The notes beneath the pieces were generated by a model that made no database searches, was not told the DNA's origin, and was given only the letters and a program-made list of their open reading frames with translations. Both the position numbers and the translations under genes were made by a program. Positions 1 to 12,540 of a stretch of 64,000 nucleotides of DNA are shown piece after piece; the stretch's first letter is position 1, and every line of letters begins with the position of its first letter. Source of the DNA: Ostrinia nubilalis (Eukaryota; Arthropoda; Insecta; Lepidoptera; Crambidae); the NCBI RefSeq assembly GCF_963855985.1, contig NC_087095.1:2986001-3050000 (forward strand), read 5' to 3'.

Positions 1-174
1 TTTTTTTACTAATTTTTAAAATCCAAAAAAGTTTTGTTACGTATGTAGGGCACAAAAAGTAGAAACATACAAGTACGATATATCACGGAATCCTCTCGCA
101 GGCACATTGATCCTCGAAGGTTAAACCTTTTGAAAAAAAGGGATAAAAATCCGTCTCCCGGAGCAATATTATCT
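1..174. other. AT-rich flank of the satellite, no gene
   Basis: No coding exon or recognisable repeat unit is visible here. The last part (roughly 130-174) is the left flank where the satellite array begins. Confidence 0.5.
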
Positions 175-1161
175 CTTTCGCTGCATCGCGCGGAAAGGTA
201 TAAGCTGAGTTAGCTGCCACACACGTTAGGATGTTAGGTTCCGTGCCATTTTTTAAATTATTTGTTAAAAAAAACATTTCAAACTGTTTGTTTGTTTTTT
301 TTTCTTTCGCTGCATCGCGCGGAAAGGTATAAGCTGAGTTAGCTGCCACACACGTTAGGATGTTAGGTTCCGTGCCATTTATTAAATTATTTGTTTAAAA
401 AAAAACATTTCAGACTGTTTGTTTGTTTTTTTTTTCTTTCGCTGCATCGCGCGGAAAAGTATACGCTGAGTTAGCTGCCACACACGTTAGGATGTTAGGT
501 TCCGTGCCATTTTTTAAATTATTTGTTAGAAAAAAAGCATTTCAAACTGTTTGTTTGTTTTTTTTTTCTTTCGCTGCATCGCGCGGAAAGGTATAAGCTG
601 AGTTAGCTGCCACACACGTTAGGATGTTAGGTTCCGTGCCATTTTTTAAATTATTTGTATAAAAAAAACATTTCAAACTGTTCGTTTTTTTTTCTTTCGC
701 TGCATCGCGCGGAAAGGTATAAGCTGAGTTAGCTGCCACACACGTTAGGATGTTAGGTTCCGTGCCATTTTTTAAATTATTTGTTAAAAAAAAACATTTC
801 AAACTGTTTGTTTGTTTTTTTTTTCTTTCGCTGCATCGCGCGGAAAGGTATAAGCTGAGTTAGCTGCCACACACGTTAGGATGTTAGGTTCCGTGCCATT
901 TTTTAAATTATTTGTTAAAAAAAAAAACATTTCAAACTGTTTGTTTGTTTTTTTTTTCTTTCGCTGCATCTCGCGGAAAGGTATAAGCTGAGTTAGCTGC
1001 CGCACACGTTAGGATGTTAGGTTCCGTGCCATTTTTTAAATTATTTGTTAAAAAAAAAACATTTCAAACTGTTTGTTTGTTTTTTTTTTCTTTCGCTGCA
1101 TCTCGCGGAAAGGTATAAGCTGAGTTAGCTGCCACACACGTTAGGATGTTAGGTTCCGTGT
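175..1161. repeat. Tandem satellite, 8 units of about 131 bp
   Basis: Eight head-to-tail units begin with CTTTCGCTGCATC at about 175, 304, 436, 568, 694, 825, 958 and 1090, a period of 126-133 bp. Length variation is mostly in homopolymer A and T runs. Units are nearly identical, with single changes such as TCGCGC to TCTCGC shared by the last two, so homogenisation has been recent. The last unit decays after about 1161. Each unit carries two TTAGG pentamers (GTTAGGATGTTAGG). Minus-strand open frames across the array repeat the same peptide in every unit and are by-products of the repetition, not genes. Confidence 0.92.
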
Positions 1162-2012
1162 TATTTTTTATGATATTTATTTTAAAATATATATTGTAAC
1201 ATAAAAAAACCAACCATGACATGGCATTCACATTGAAATATTTCAATCAATTGGTTGGGTTTTTATTGCGGTCAAGCTGTAGATCCCTGGCTATACAGGA
1301 GTCGCAGCGGTGGGAACGTTTTGGCTCAGAAATATGAGTTTGATTTCCATCTTACCTGGTGATGAGATCAAAGATAGAACATGCTTGCTCAGTTGAAATG
1401 TAACTAATCGTTGCTTTAATTCCCAACACTGCCAACTTTTGTACAGCCACGATCAACATAATAATCAATAAAAGTCCTGGGGAATAGGTAAATTATAACC
1501 CGAAAAGATATAATCAGACGAATAGTAACAACAATGAGGAATTTGATGTTCAGTATGGTACTAACATCTAAATATTTTAAAACGCTCAGACGTACTAGGA
1601 CTCTGACATAGAGCCACAGAGTTATGCCTACACTTCTTATCCTTTGACATTTTCCTATTAATACATGTACGCAGGTATAAGGATAAAGTTAATTCCTCTT
1701 TCCTGAACATCAAATAGCTGACACGATGTGATTGAAATTCTAATTGTAGATACAAATTAAAATCTATTAATAAAACTAATTATTCGGTTGAGTACGCTTG
1801 AATACCAATGAATTTGAACTGTTCATTTGATAATGTAGCTTTAAATTATACCTAAGTGATACAAGAACAATTAAACTACTAAATTGCGAACTAAATAGGT
1901 TTATAGAACACTTATAAAAAAAACATTTATTTCAGGCCAGGGCCCATATAATTTCAATAATAATTGCATTAAATAAATTAAATAAGTAAAATCATAATAA
2001 TATCATACTTAT
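1162..2012. other. Intergenic, nothing recognised
   Basis: AT-rich sequence without a convincing exon, RNA gene or structured repeat. Confidence 0.4.
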
Positions 2013-2115
2013 GCTGGGTTGCACCATATTACTTTAACTTTAGCAAATGTCAAAAACCCGTCAAACTCCATACAAAACACACCGGTTACCATCAAAGTTA
2101 CGGTCAAAGTTACCT
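2013..2115. mobile_element. MITE fragment, GGCTGGGTTGCACC family
   Basis: It begins GCTGGGTTGCACCAT and follows the 118-bp palindromic family (complete copies at 30408-30525 and 30771-30888) through CACCGGTTACC. The right terminal repeat is missing. Confidence 0.7.
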
Positions 2116-2454
2116 AACTTTACACGTTACTAAACCTTAAGTTACTGTTTTTGCTATCATTTCTCTTCATTACTGCAATAAAAGGTTTTAAAAAATAAAT
2201 CTATAAGTACAGTATTCAATTAGATTCAGAAAAAGAAGCTTGTAGAGACTGCACCATTTATTTTGGTTTTATTTAAATTTCAAATCAAAAATGCTTAAGA
2301 ATTCAGCATAGGGAACCTTAAAATCACATTACTTCCGAGTCGCCGTGTCCGACTCTACATGACGAGGGTCGCAAATCTCGCCGCCATTATTCCCAGTTTT
2401 TTTATTGAAATACACATTAGGATGGGTTTACATCGCTGTGATTTTATTTTAGAC

Positions 2455-2938
2455 TAGCGGCCGCCCGCGACTTCGTACGCGTGGATCCCGTTTTACCCCC
2501 TTCATCTATCTTACACGGTTAAGATTTTTTCATACAAATGTTTTTTCCCGCTAACTCCCGTTCCCGTGGGAATTTTGCAATATCCTGTTGTAACTAAGCT
2601 TTAAGTTTACTAAGGTACCTGCATGCCAAATTTCAAGCGTCTATCTTACGCGGTTTAGATTTTTTCATACAAATGTTTTTTCCCGCTAACTCCCGTTCCC
2701 GTGGGAATTTTGCAATATCCTGTTGTAACTAAGCTTTAAGTTTACTAAAGTACCTGCATGCCAAATTTCAAGCGTCTAACTTAAGCAGTTTAGATTTTTC
2801 ATACAAAAAGATTTTCCCGCTAATTCCCGGTCCCGTGGGAATTCCTAAGTATCCTATAACCTGCCCAGGAGTATGAAGAATAATTGTACCAAGTTTCGTT
2901 AAAATCCGTCGAGTAGTTTTTGTTTCTATAAGGAACAT

Positions 2939-2987
<49 letters not shown>

Positions 2988-3107
2988 AATTTTACTGATT
3001 GCATTTTTGGCATCAGTATCGATCACTAATCACCCCCTGATAGTTATTTTGAAAATATATTTCATGTACAGAATTGACCTCTCTACAGATTTATTATAAG
3101 TATAGAT
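2455..3107 (+). mobile_element. LINE-like 3' tail with internal tandem duplication
   Basis: Starts with the CCCGCGACTTCGTACGCGTGG motif typical of lepidopteran LINE tails and ends TTATTATAAGTATAGAT. Inside, a 135-bp block (2506-2640) is repeated at 2641-2775 with few changes, followed by a diverged third partial copy from 2776. A (GACA)n microsatellite lies at about 2939-2985. No coding capacity; the ORFs here are translations of the microsatellite. Confidence 0.7.
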
Positions 3108-3544
3108 AACTTTTATCCGAGATTTGCTCGCGCGGATTTTTAAAACTGTTTGTTACATAGCCTTATGGCACTCAGGAATGATGTGTCTTTTTAGTAGTTG
3201 AATTTTTTTCATAAAAGGTTTAAGTAGTAGCTCCAAACAAACACCTACAGACTCTGCCACTTTATAACCTAAGCTATCTGTTCTAAAACACACTGCAGTT
3301 AACTGAAAACTTCAAACAATGCAATAAAACGAATGCGGTCTAGAATGACTCAATGATTCATTTTAGGAATTCAAATTCCGAAAATTCACATTTTTGGATT
3401 ACCAACTAAAATTGAATTGAATGAAAAGCACGAAAAAGTTGTGAAGTGCCGCTGAATAGACGGAGTTACTGACTCTCACAGAACAGCTATTAAACGATCC
3501 TTGACTAAAGAAAACAACTTAAGTATAATTAATAACTTAAGTAC

Positions 3545-3636
3545 CTGGATGCGGGCAGCACTACTAATCATTGTGGAAATCCATGGGAGAGGCCTTTGTC
3601 CAGCAGTGGACGTTATTCTGAAACGAATGAATTTAT
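3545..3636 (+). mobile_element. RTE-type LINE 3' fragment, degenerate
   Basis: Contains TGGATGCGGGCAGC and GAGGCCTTTGTCCAGCAGTGG, which in intact copies encode the end of the RTE reverse transcriptase (WMRAA...EAFVQQWTS). It ends near CGAATGAA. Confidence 0.65.
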
Positions 3637-4144
3637 AAAGCTTAGCGGCTTATAAAAGTGGTCAGTCTGAAACTGCCCTTACAGAGCGTGAGTTTTACTA
3701 GATTGTCGATACGTGAACACAATAAATCGTGCTAATAGCGCCGCGGCCGCTGTGCGCTTCACAAGCTTTTTGAAAAAAAAGATTGCGGTTTAAATCTGTT
3801 TTTGATAATAACAAACAACACCAGGACAATACAAGAGGTGTGGATTTGACAACACAGGAGTACATGGTACCAAAACCAACATACATGATTCTGACTGTCA
3901 GTGATGCAAACCTAATATAATAATTCTCCAGACAAATTAGGGATAAACTTTATTGAAAATCAAATCCAAGATCTATGGATCAAAATTCTCAATTCTACCC
4001 ACGAAATGGATATGGAGACGCATTAAAGAGCTTTATTATGACAGAAGGATTTAACTAGGCGCCTACAAAGTAAGACGATTTTTTTTCTTTTAACACGCGA
4101 TTCATACTATCATAATAGCCCAGTACAAAAAACGACTACATTTA

Positions 4145-4262
4145 GGCTGAGTTTCACTACCTTATTTTAACCGTAACAATAATAGTAACGGGTGCCTTTT
4201 GTATGGAGTTTGACAGATTTTTGACGTTTGTTAAAGTCAAAGTAAGATGGTGCAACTCACCT
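4145..4262. mobile_element. MITE, GGCTGAGTTGCACC family
   Basis: About 118 bp with terminal inverted repeats GGCTGAGTTTCAC and GATGGTGCAACTCACC, slightly degraded. Same family as 30408-30525. Confidence 0.75.
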
Positions 4263-5512
4263 TTATTATTGCAAAACTAGACACAAACAAGTTAAATTAA
4301 AGCTTGTAAAAGGAATATTTTTTGTGTAAGCGTACACCACTACATATACGCCATACCTACATTTAGGTACATCAAAACGTCTGTCTTTCTGTACCATCTC
4401 CAGTCTATTGAAGAGCATGTTTTCCCTGAATAAAAGCCTCGGTCTGGAAAATACATGGGAAATGTCGGATCCTTTAATCTCTTAAAACGCGCAGACGCGT
4501 CTCGAAACTCAACGTACGGAAGTCACACTGATGGATTTATTTTTTGGTGAAAATTGCTGGGTAACTTAGGATTTTTATGTTGTCAAAGAGTTTAAAAATA
4601 CATTTTTAAAGGCAGTTAGGTAGGTATTATGACTGCAATCACAACTGCAGAGTACCTATGTTTCGATCCAACTTCGATCAATTGACAATCGTTTACTATC
4701 TCGGAATAAGATTGATCATCGATACTAAGCTAACTGAGCTTTCAAAAATAAATGATCACAACACTTGGAGAACTCAAGTTCTAAAGCCCAAACAATTGCA
4801 GCCCTACCCGCAAACCAAGACAGTAGAAATCAATTGTTACTGCAGCCTCATGTGACCGCTTAGGGTTTGATGGGATAAGATAATAAGTTATAACTTTATT
4901 CCTATAGGTATACCAATGCTACATGATGCGTTGAATCCGCCATCCCGTTACATTACACGACCGTAATTATGAATAATTGGCGGAAATAATGGCTTTGGCG
5001 ATACACGCCCCTCTACACATCGACAATACCATACAGAGGTCATCCCGAACCAATCATGCCTAACGATTACATTCCTCCAAAAATGAATGAAAGAATTTCA
5101 TTTCCATCTCGCAAATTAAAAGACCGTAATCTGTAATTGAATAAGAATACTTTTCCCCTGAAAATAGGTGCTCGGCTGAAACAATTCGGGCGAGTTTATT
5201 AGCTCATAAAGTTCCGAGGGTCGCTGTCAGTCAGGCAGTTGGAGACACCACAATCCATTGTTGCAGGAAATCATTGAAGAAAAATAAAATGGGGCGCTGG
5301 AATAGATTTATGTAACGGGGAGTACCTAGCTAACGGTTAACATTTTTTAATTTTAAACCAAAAGTTTAAGTTTTTAATTATTTTTTTTACATTTTTTTTA
5401 AACAAAGGTTTACTACCTTATTTTTAGAGGATGAAACGTACAACCGACAGCAATTAAAAGCTTTCAATATTTTGTTCCTAAAAAGCACAAAGAACATAAT
5501 TTTTATGACTAA
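4263..5512. other. Intergenic, no gene seen
   Basis: AT-rich; only short random open frames, no repeat structure recognised. Confidence 0.4.
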
Positions 5513-5575
5513 GGCTGGGTTGCACCATCTTATTTTAACTTCGGAAAACGTCAAAAATCAGTCCAAACATATCAA
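5513..5575. mobile_element. MITE fragment, GGCTGGGTTGCACC family
   Basis: Left half only: GGCTGGGTTGCACCATCTTA through the GTCAAAAATCAGTC segment, then unrelated sequence. Confidence 0.65.
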
Positions 5576-6154
5576 ATCCTTTAAACTAGTATGTGTATAA
5601 AACTGGCTAATCGAATATGCTGTAAATAATAAACAAATTAAAAAGTACAGCATTAAAATTTTACTCTACTAGAGCTTAAATCATGATAATGTTGTAAAAA
5701 TGTAATATTCCCTTTGAATGTAACATTTTCGACGAATTTATTAGCTCGTAAACTTTCCTTCGTCGTCACTCCAACGAAAACAATGGGTAAATGGTGTGTC
5801 TATCAAAATAGACATACAATCTGCCCATCTCTCCCTTTCCATAGCCAATCGCTGCCAAATGGAAATTGAAAGAAATCGCATAAAATACAATAGACGTTGA
5901 GTACTTGAGGAGGGATGAGTTTTGTTGTAGGTAAAAAACTTTTTCCCTTTTATGAAATGATCGATGAGATGATAAAGGGAAACCTTAAAACCGAACAAAA
6001 CATTATATCCAATTTTTGAATTTTTGCCTATCCTAGGTGTAGTTATAATAAAATGGCATTGAATCAATTTACAAAGTTAACTCATCAAATCCCGAGCGGT
6101 CGCATAAGGCCGCCGCGTAACACTTGATTATAATAATCTGATGTGTCTGTAACG

Positions 6155-6280
6155 GACCGACGACCTGATAAAGGTAGCAGGAAGACGCTGGATGCAGGCC
6201 GCTACCAACCGTGCGATGTGGAAGTCATTGGAGGAGGCCTATGTTCAGCAGTGGACGTCCTATGGCTGAGATGATGATGA
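6155..6280 (+). mobile_element. RTE-type LINE 3' end with (GAT)n tail
   Basis: Reads CGACGACCTGATAAAGGTAGCAGG.. to GTTCAGCAGTGGACGTCC in the frame of the RTE reverse transcriptase C-terminus, then ends in a short (GATGAT)n tail, as RTE elements typically end in simple repeats. 5'-truncated. Confidence 0.8.
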
Positions 6281-7762
6281 TGATGATGTGTCTCGATTCG
6301 CGAGGCTTGAAGGGTAACGTGTCAAGTAAGTCCCTCTTCCCGTGATAAGCTGAAGTTTTAATAATACAATTACATATTACAATAAAAAGTAAACAGGAAA
6401 CTTACAGGCGTTCTCACAGTTATTTCTTAGTGGGCATTCCACTCGTAGAGGCAGCCAAAGATATTTCAATAACTTGACATGGCGAAGTCCTTAGGAGATT
6501 GCACATTTCACCAAGGTGCTTCGGTCTATATTACCTTCTATATTTAAAGATGAAACCTCTTTTATTTTGCCAGAGTATAAATAAATACCGCAGCACACCT
6601 AAGCTGTAAAATGAGGCTTCCTTATTTAAGTTTTGTGATATAGATACAATGTTTTAATAAGAGAAATATTAAAATATTTTTCATGAGTTAATCATTCATG
6701 GCATAAGGGTGGACAATCTCCCCTAACATCCAAAGAATTCCTTCATATAAAAAATTGCCCTCTCGGTGCGGCCAGGTCGGTGCTTAAACTGTCATTAAAG
6801 ACATCGTAAAACTAATAAGTTTTTCTTTGGGACCGGCGTTTTCAAGTTGTGACGTTAACGACTGGTTATCTTCATTTGATTAACTTCCAGAACTTGATTA
6901 AGTGGAAATTAATTAAATTTCTTCCATTCCAACTTCGGGCAGACAGATAAATGTCATTTGAGAATGGAGGGTGATTTTTTCGGCTCCTATTATTACATTA
7001 TAAGTTGTGAAGAGTGTTGTTGTTCTCAGTTTGGTAAATTAAGGTTTAACTGACTTGTTTTTTTTTTGTTAACGGGGTAATGTTAAGTATCTCCTTTTTC
7101 TCTAAAGCTCTACTATGACTCATCTGGAGTAAGTTTTCTACCTAGATACTCATGAAAATTGACAGTTATTGAGTTATCTGTGACAGCAACACTGCATCAT
7201 TGCAAAATTGCTTAGCGTTGCAAATTGGCCTCTAAATAACCCTTCAACGTAATTGAAACACCTCGATTATAATCTGGTTATATTTAACAAGCCGTTAAGC
7301 ACTTCAAATCTTCATGACGACGTTACGTCAAAGTGGCTCTAAAGTCTAAACCGAGGGGTGTAAAGTGACTTTTCACGAGGGTATTTTTAATTAAGCCCAT
7401 TTTACAGGATCGCCGGGAATAATCGCCTTGGGGGACATCGCGTTTGCTGAGCTTGCAGTATGCATATAGAATTTGGGAAAAAAGAGAGATGGACAAATAC
7501 GTGCTTAATGTGAGGTGCGTTAAGGTCGATTTCATTTCTGAAATCATAAAGACGATTAGGGATAAAGTGCTTAAGTGAAAAGAATGGATTCTATTTATCA
7601 AAGGAATACTTAAACTTCTCCACTTTAAATGGCCCATTGCCTGTTGAAAGATTGGTGTGGGTTTGTATGAAAAACATCTTGGATGATACATAGATATTGT
7701 TACTGAACAACAGAATAAAAATCTTATATTTATCTAAATATAATAACTCAAAGGTGACTGAC
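6281..7762. other. Intergenic, no gene seen
   Basis: No splice-bounded coding sequence or repeat family identified. Minus-strand open frames at 5741-6067 (in the preceding stretch) and 7323-7691 have no domain-like composition. Confidence 0.35.
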
Positions 7763-8118
7763 TGACTGACATAGTGATCTATCAACGCACAGCCCAAACC
7801 ACTGGACGGATCGGGCTGAAATTTGGCATGCAGGTAGGCTATAACGTAGGCATCCGCTAAGAAAGGATTTTACGAAACTCTACCCTTAAGGGCTATATTT
7901 CACCGGGACACCATGGCGGCGCAACCAGTCGCCGGCTACCAACAAAATGTATACAGCTCTATAGAGAGTTACTCACCTGGTGTCCGTTTGGTTGCGCAAA
8001 GCTGCATACATTTTGTTGGTAGCCGGCGACTGGTTGCGCCGCCATGGTGTCCCGGTGAAATATAGCCCTAAGGGGGTAAAACGGGATCCACGCGTACGAT
8101 GTCGCGGGCGGCCGCTAG
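7763..8118 (-). mobile_element. LINE-like tail, minus strand, split by a MITE
   Basis: It reads backwards from ACTAGCGGCCGCCCGCGAC (right end, complement) to the tail with GACTGACTGACTG on the left. The family is that of 2455-3107. A 179-bp MITE at 7890-8068 interrupts it. Confidence 0.65.
7890..8068. mobile_element. MITE with TAA target duplication
   Basis: About 65-bp terminal inverted repeats starting GGGCTATATTTCACCGGGAC and ending with the complement. TAA is duplicated at 7887-7889 and 8069-8071. A 3-bp TWA duplication is typical of PIF/Harbinger-type elements. No coding capacity. Confidence 0.85.
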
Positions 8119-10156
8119 TGTATTATAATCCTGTATTTTAAAGACTTTAGAAGTCAAGCTGTCCAAGTTGATTTCAACCCTTTTCAATGAAATCAAGAGC
8201 AAATTCCAAGACAGGATTAATTACTATCTTTTTCAAAAACACCGAACAATGCCTTCGCTACTTCATTCCTTCAGCTCACTGTTCAACTTTGCCCATTAGG
8301 TTTTAAAACGTCGATTTTTCAGCTGCGCCCGAGACGATCAATCCGGAGTTTCACTATAAATTCAGCCATTACTCAGTAAATGAGCAATTTGCCACTTTCA
8401 ATTTGCCAATTTGATTAATTAAGCGTCAACGCGGGGTCGTGGCAGGTACCATTCAATTTTAAGAAGAATTATGAAGCAAACAGTCGAATAAATATTATGA
8501 TTAAACAGTGGAATTGCCCATTCGAAAGATGGATGATGGATGACTCTATTATCGCATTCAGTCCACTTATACTTTAAAGTAAACGCGTTTATTTACGTCC
8601 ACTTCACAAAATTGACTCTATTATAAATTTAAGTCTTTAAAGTAAAGTAAATGACTCTTTTGTAAAACAAAACCTCTAGTAAAGTAAAAAGTCTTGATGA
8701 TTTTGTTACATACAATCGATGACTGCATCATAATCTGCACTAGGAATAACACCAATGGTTTTGATATAAACTAGCATAAAATAACTGCAGCGTGGGAATT
8801 CCAAACACAAGGTGGACAGATTACCATAAGAAAGCTGCAACTTTTTGATGCAGGCGGCTTCCAACTGGCCAATCTGGAAATGAACATATTATGTCCAACA
8901 GTGGACAATAACCTTAATGAGAATTAATAAGAAGCAAAAATTTTGCAAGAGCGTCCCATAATTACGATTATCGTCAATTTAACCGAGTGTGTTAAACTCA
9001 GTCATTACTCAGTAAACGAGTAATTTGGTGCGTTGATTAATAAGGGCCGTCAGCGCGGCGCAGGCGTCAGCCGTAGTGATGAGGCGGTCCTTGATTTGGG
9101 CAAATTTTTCAATATTTTTCTTGCTCATATTTTTCGTGAATAAGTTGATTTAAACAAAATTTACATTACTAGTCAAATAATCTAAAACAAACAATGGTTT
9201 CTGTCATCTTTGGACAAGTGAATTTCAGTTTGTAATGAGATTTTAGATAGTACAGAAATGCCTTTAATACAAGAAACCCAAAGCCTACCAAAAGCATTCA
9301 GCAGAACTTTTATTTATATCATTTCAATTTTATCATGTTTTGACTTGACTTTTGACGATTGATAATTATATTGAACGAAGATTCACTAGCTGTATAATAC
9401 GTTGAACTACATGTAAGATCAGTTTATGAATAACGTTGTGTCTGAATCAATCCACAGCGGTGAAGTTTGTGTAGGCACCTGCCAACATTTACTAATCTGT
9501 GGTTTGACGGGGTGACATTGGGTACCGTCAGCAAAAATGTTGAAATTAATAATAATTTCTTTTGAAAGAAAGAAAGAAAGCTATACAATTTTGATCGAAA
9601 TTACAAAAGAGCACAAATAAAAAAATAGAGAATTAAAAGGGTAAACCTACTTGGCTCTGTCAATTTTTTTATGCATTAGCACAATGATGACCACGACCAC
9701 TCTGACAAGACTGTACCGACTGAGGAGGAGGAGCAAGGCAAGTATTTGACCGAAAGCGTTATTTAAAAGAAGTAAGTCAGTCAATGTGTTGAACAAATTT
9801 AGAATATCGTATCATCATCCTTAATGGCAGGCTTCCAATAATAGAAAATGATTTAACCCAATCGCAGACATTCAAAACAGTTTAAAGAAGTCTTTTAGCT
9901 TGCGTCGTCAGTACCATTTCTATGTCCAAATGTCATGATTTAACATTAACCACCAGCATACATAAAGCTCAATCATATTGATAGCTTCAATAAAATTCAA
10001 ATAAACTAACTTTTTGCTGACCCAACAAGTTTTACACTAAAATACTTTGCTGTCTCTCACATGAAAACGTCGTAAAACATTTGGTTCAATTTAAAGTTTT
10101 ATCGGGGAGAATAGAATGGGGTGCGATAAAATTGTAAATGTCCAGCTACCGTGTTA
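8119..10156. other. Intergenic, no gene seen
   Basis: AT-rich. A weak RTE tail remnant may lie around 8840-8925 (GATGCAGGCGGCTTCCAAC..). Nothing else is supported. Confidence 0.35.
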
Positions 10157-10630
10157 AGGCTTCGTTTCCACCAGAGCTGTGAGAGGATGCGTAGCGAGGG
10201 ATGCGTTTGTGAAGAATCAATAGAATTGCCATTCACCTCGCCGCGGTCTGCGCAGTTCTGGTGGAAAGGGCTTAGCGGAGCGAGGTTTTTGTACCCTACT
10301 TACAAAACAAGATGGATGTGTGCTAGGAACGTTAGCGAGAGATGTGATCGAGGGAGGTGTGCTAAGGATAGAGGTTAGTTCACCTCAACCCGCTCGCTCG
10401 CATCCGAAAAGAGGCCGCTACACATCCTCGTACCGCTCATATTTGCGTACCTGCGTATTGCGTATTGCACAGCTTCACACATAATTATTTCGCTCCATTC
10501 ATCTTTCTAGCACATCTCTAGTTGAAACGTTTCATTTACCGAGACGTTGTAAATGAAGCAATTCTATTGGTTCTTTACAAACACATCCCTCGCTACGCAT
10601 CCTCGCACATCTCTAGTAGACACGCAGCCT
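10157..10630. mobile_element. MITE of about 474 bp with long terminal inverted repeats
   Basis: Left end AGGCTTCGTTTCCACCAGAG and right end (complement) AGGCTGCGTGTCTACTAGAG pair over about 75 bp, sharing GAGGATGCGTAGCGAGGGAT. TA flanks both ends (10155-10156 and 10631-10632). The plus-strand 75-residue frame inside it is not a gene. Confidence 0.8.
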
Positions 10631-11294
10631 TATCGTAGTGTGGCGATGACTCAGAATCGACCCCCAATTGGCAAGGCAATAAGCTTTGCAAGGGGTGACG
10701 TATCTGATTTCATCCCACTTTCAATTTAAGTACACCTACGTCTTTATTTTCCATTGGGATTACTCACCGCCCTTACAAATCGTCTTATTAACTTCCACAC
10801 ACAACAAAGTATTAAATTCTTTCTTATTGTAACTTTGTTGTTATATTTTGTTGTTGTATTATTAAACTGTAAGAAATCTTGAAAATTACAATTTACAGTT
10901 TAGTTCTCTGGAGTCATATTTCCAAAGCTTTCTGCTCTACCTGGGTACCAAACCTAGAACTCTAACCATGTAGACGATTCTAAAATGAAACAAGGCCCCT
11001 GTGCTGTGATTTCTTTAATCATTTTACAGAAATTTTAGCATAAAACTACACGTTACTCTCAGACCGTACCTGCCTCAATTATCAAAGTCTTTCGGTAATG
11101 TTTGTCTCAAAATAGACATAAATACTTACTACCAGGTTTTCCGGCATCCCGAGATTACATCACTTCAATTCGGCACATAAACGAAGTAAACAGAAGCTCC
11201 TTACGAACTCATTTCATTTCCTGATTGCTTACCGACAAGCAACTTTTTGAATCCCGGGATAGGAAAACTTAGAAAAACAAGAAATAGTCTAAAA
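10631..11294. other. Intergenic, no gene seen
   Basis: No supported feature. Confidence 0.35.
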
Positions 11295-11514
11295 AATTAT
11301 CACTTCACGGGATTTATTGCAACAATATCTATTTTAACGGTAAATAATAAACGGGTGGGTGAAGAAAACTCATCGCGCCGGAGCAGACGACGCCGCATCT
11401 CTTCAGTCTGCCCGCGACCATGACTCGTGCAACCGAGCCGAAACGTCGGGAGGGTAAATATTATTTACCGTTAAAATAGATATTGTTGCAATAAATCCCG
11501 TGAAGTGATAATTT
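11295..11514. mobile_element. MITE with about 55-bp terminal inverted repeats
   Basis: Left AAAATTATCACTTCACGGGA pairs with the right end TCCCGTGAAGTGATAATTTT, the match running through TTGCAACAATATCTATTTTA. The centre is GC-rich and non-coding. Confidence 0.85.
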
Positions 11515-11639
11515 TATAGTAAAAAATGCAACATAATAGTTTAAAAGAAATAGTCTATGGTGGAAAGCAACCTTTTAGAATTAAAATGTGTTCCAATTTT
11601 GAATTTCATTTAAAGAAAGTTATTTGTAGTGATAGCTAA

Positions 11640-11912
11640 TAAAACCCAACTACGACAAAAAACGACGCTGAAAAAGTATAAAACAAGATTTTCAGAATAC
11701 TGAACTGAACAAACTTGCTAATGTAGTTGCATAGTAATTTTCATGTTTGGAAAGGCGTAGTCACACGTTGTCAAAGTGCTACGGTAGGTAGGTATATGTA
11801 ACGTGTGACTACGCCTTTCCAAACCAGACCAGACAAAAAACGACGCTGAAAAAGTATAAAACAAGATTGTTTTATACTTTTTCAGCGTCGTTTTTTGTCG
11901 TAGTTGGGTTTT
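11640..11912. mobile_element. Foldback MITE with inner palindrome
   Basis: Left TAAAACCCAACTACGAC pairs with right GTCGTAGTTGGGTTTTA. A second direct copy of the AACGACGCTGAAAAAGTATA segment at about 11835-11860 abuts the right arm head-to-head. An inner inverted pair (GGAAAGGCGTAGTCACACGT) lies near 11750-11825. Confidence 0.75.
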
Positions 11913-12099
11913 AGTTTTTTTACTTTTTATTTATTATTTGTACTATTTTGGTGTTAAAGTTTATTTGTGGCGCATAATATTAACAAAAATTAAATTGATG
12001 AACTAATAAGTAGTAAAGAAGCTATGAACGAAAAGATGTGAATTATATGCAATCAGCCCTTGAATACAGGTAAAGTCACAAGCAAATGCTAGTAATATA

Positions 12100-12455
12100 A
12101 TATATATATTCAAAATGTACAAGTAAAGCGCTTTCAAATGATACCAAACACGGCATATTTATCTTAACTTTATTTTTTAACTCTGTATGTTTTGTCCGCT
12201 AGAGGGCGCCACATTAGATTTTGTGAAACCCCATATAGCCTATAACCAGCGGACAATTAAGACGCTTCTAATGATATGTCATTTGTCGAATTCTGATAAG
12301 TAGTTTAGAAGTTACGAGGGAACACATGAACATACATACATACATACATACATACATACATAGCCTGTCAAAATCATAACCCTCCTTTGGCTTTGCCGTA
12401 GTCGGGTAAAAATCATAACCCTCCTTTGGCTTTGCCGTAGTCGGGTAAAAAGTTT
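12100..12455 (+). repeat. LINE-like tail with (CATA)n, then a 40-bp tandem duplication
   Basis: The GAAGTTACGAGGGAACAC tail leads into (CATA)n at about 12335-12362. Directly after, a 40-bp block ATAACCCTCCTTTGGCTTTG.. occurs twice (about 12376-12415 and 12416-12455). The same GAGGGTTAT/ACCC motif recurs at 14588 and 14815. Confidence 0.6.
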
Positions 12456-12540
12456 TAATCAACATTATTTAGCACTTTCAGGCTGGGTTGCACCATCTTA
12501 CTTTAACTTAGACAAATGTCAATAATCTGTCAAAATCCAT

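Noticed and set aside
175..1161. Regular direct repeats suggesting a CRISPR array
   Set aside because: The whole unit is repeated with no unique spacers, and the DNA is clearly eukaryotic.
83..1246. Minus-strand open frames of 60-88 residues across the first kilobase
   Set aside because: All repeat the same peptide because they translate the 131-bp satellite; they are not genes.
5741..7691. Minus-strand frames of 108 and 122 residues (5741-6067, 7323-7691)
   Set aside because: No domain, no splice context and AT-rich chance composition.
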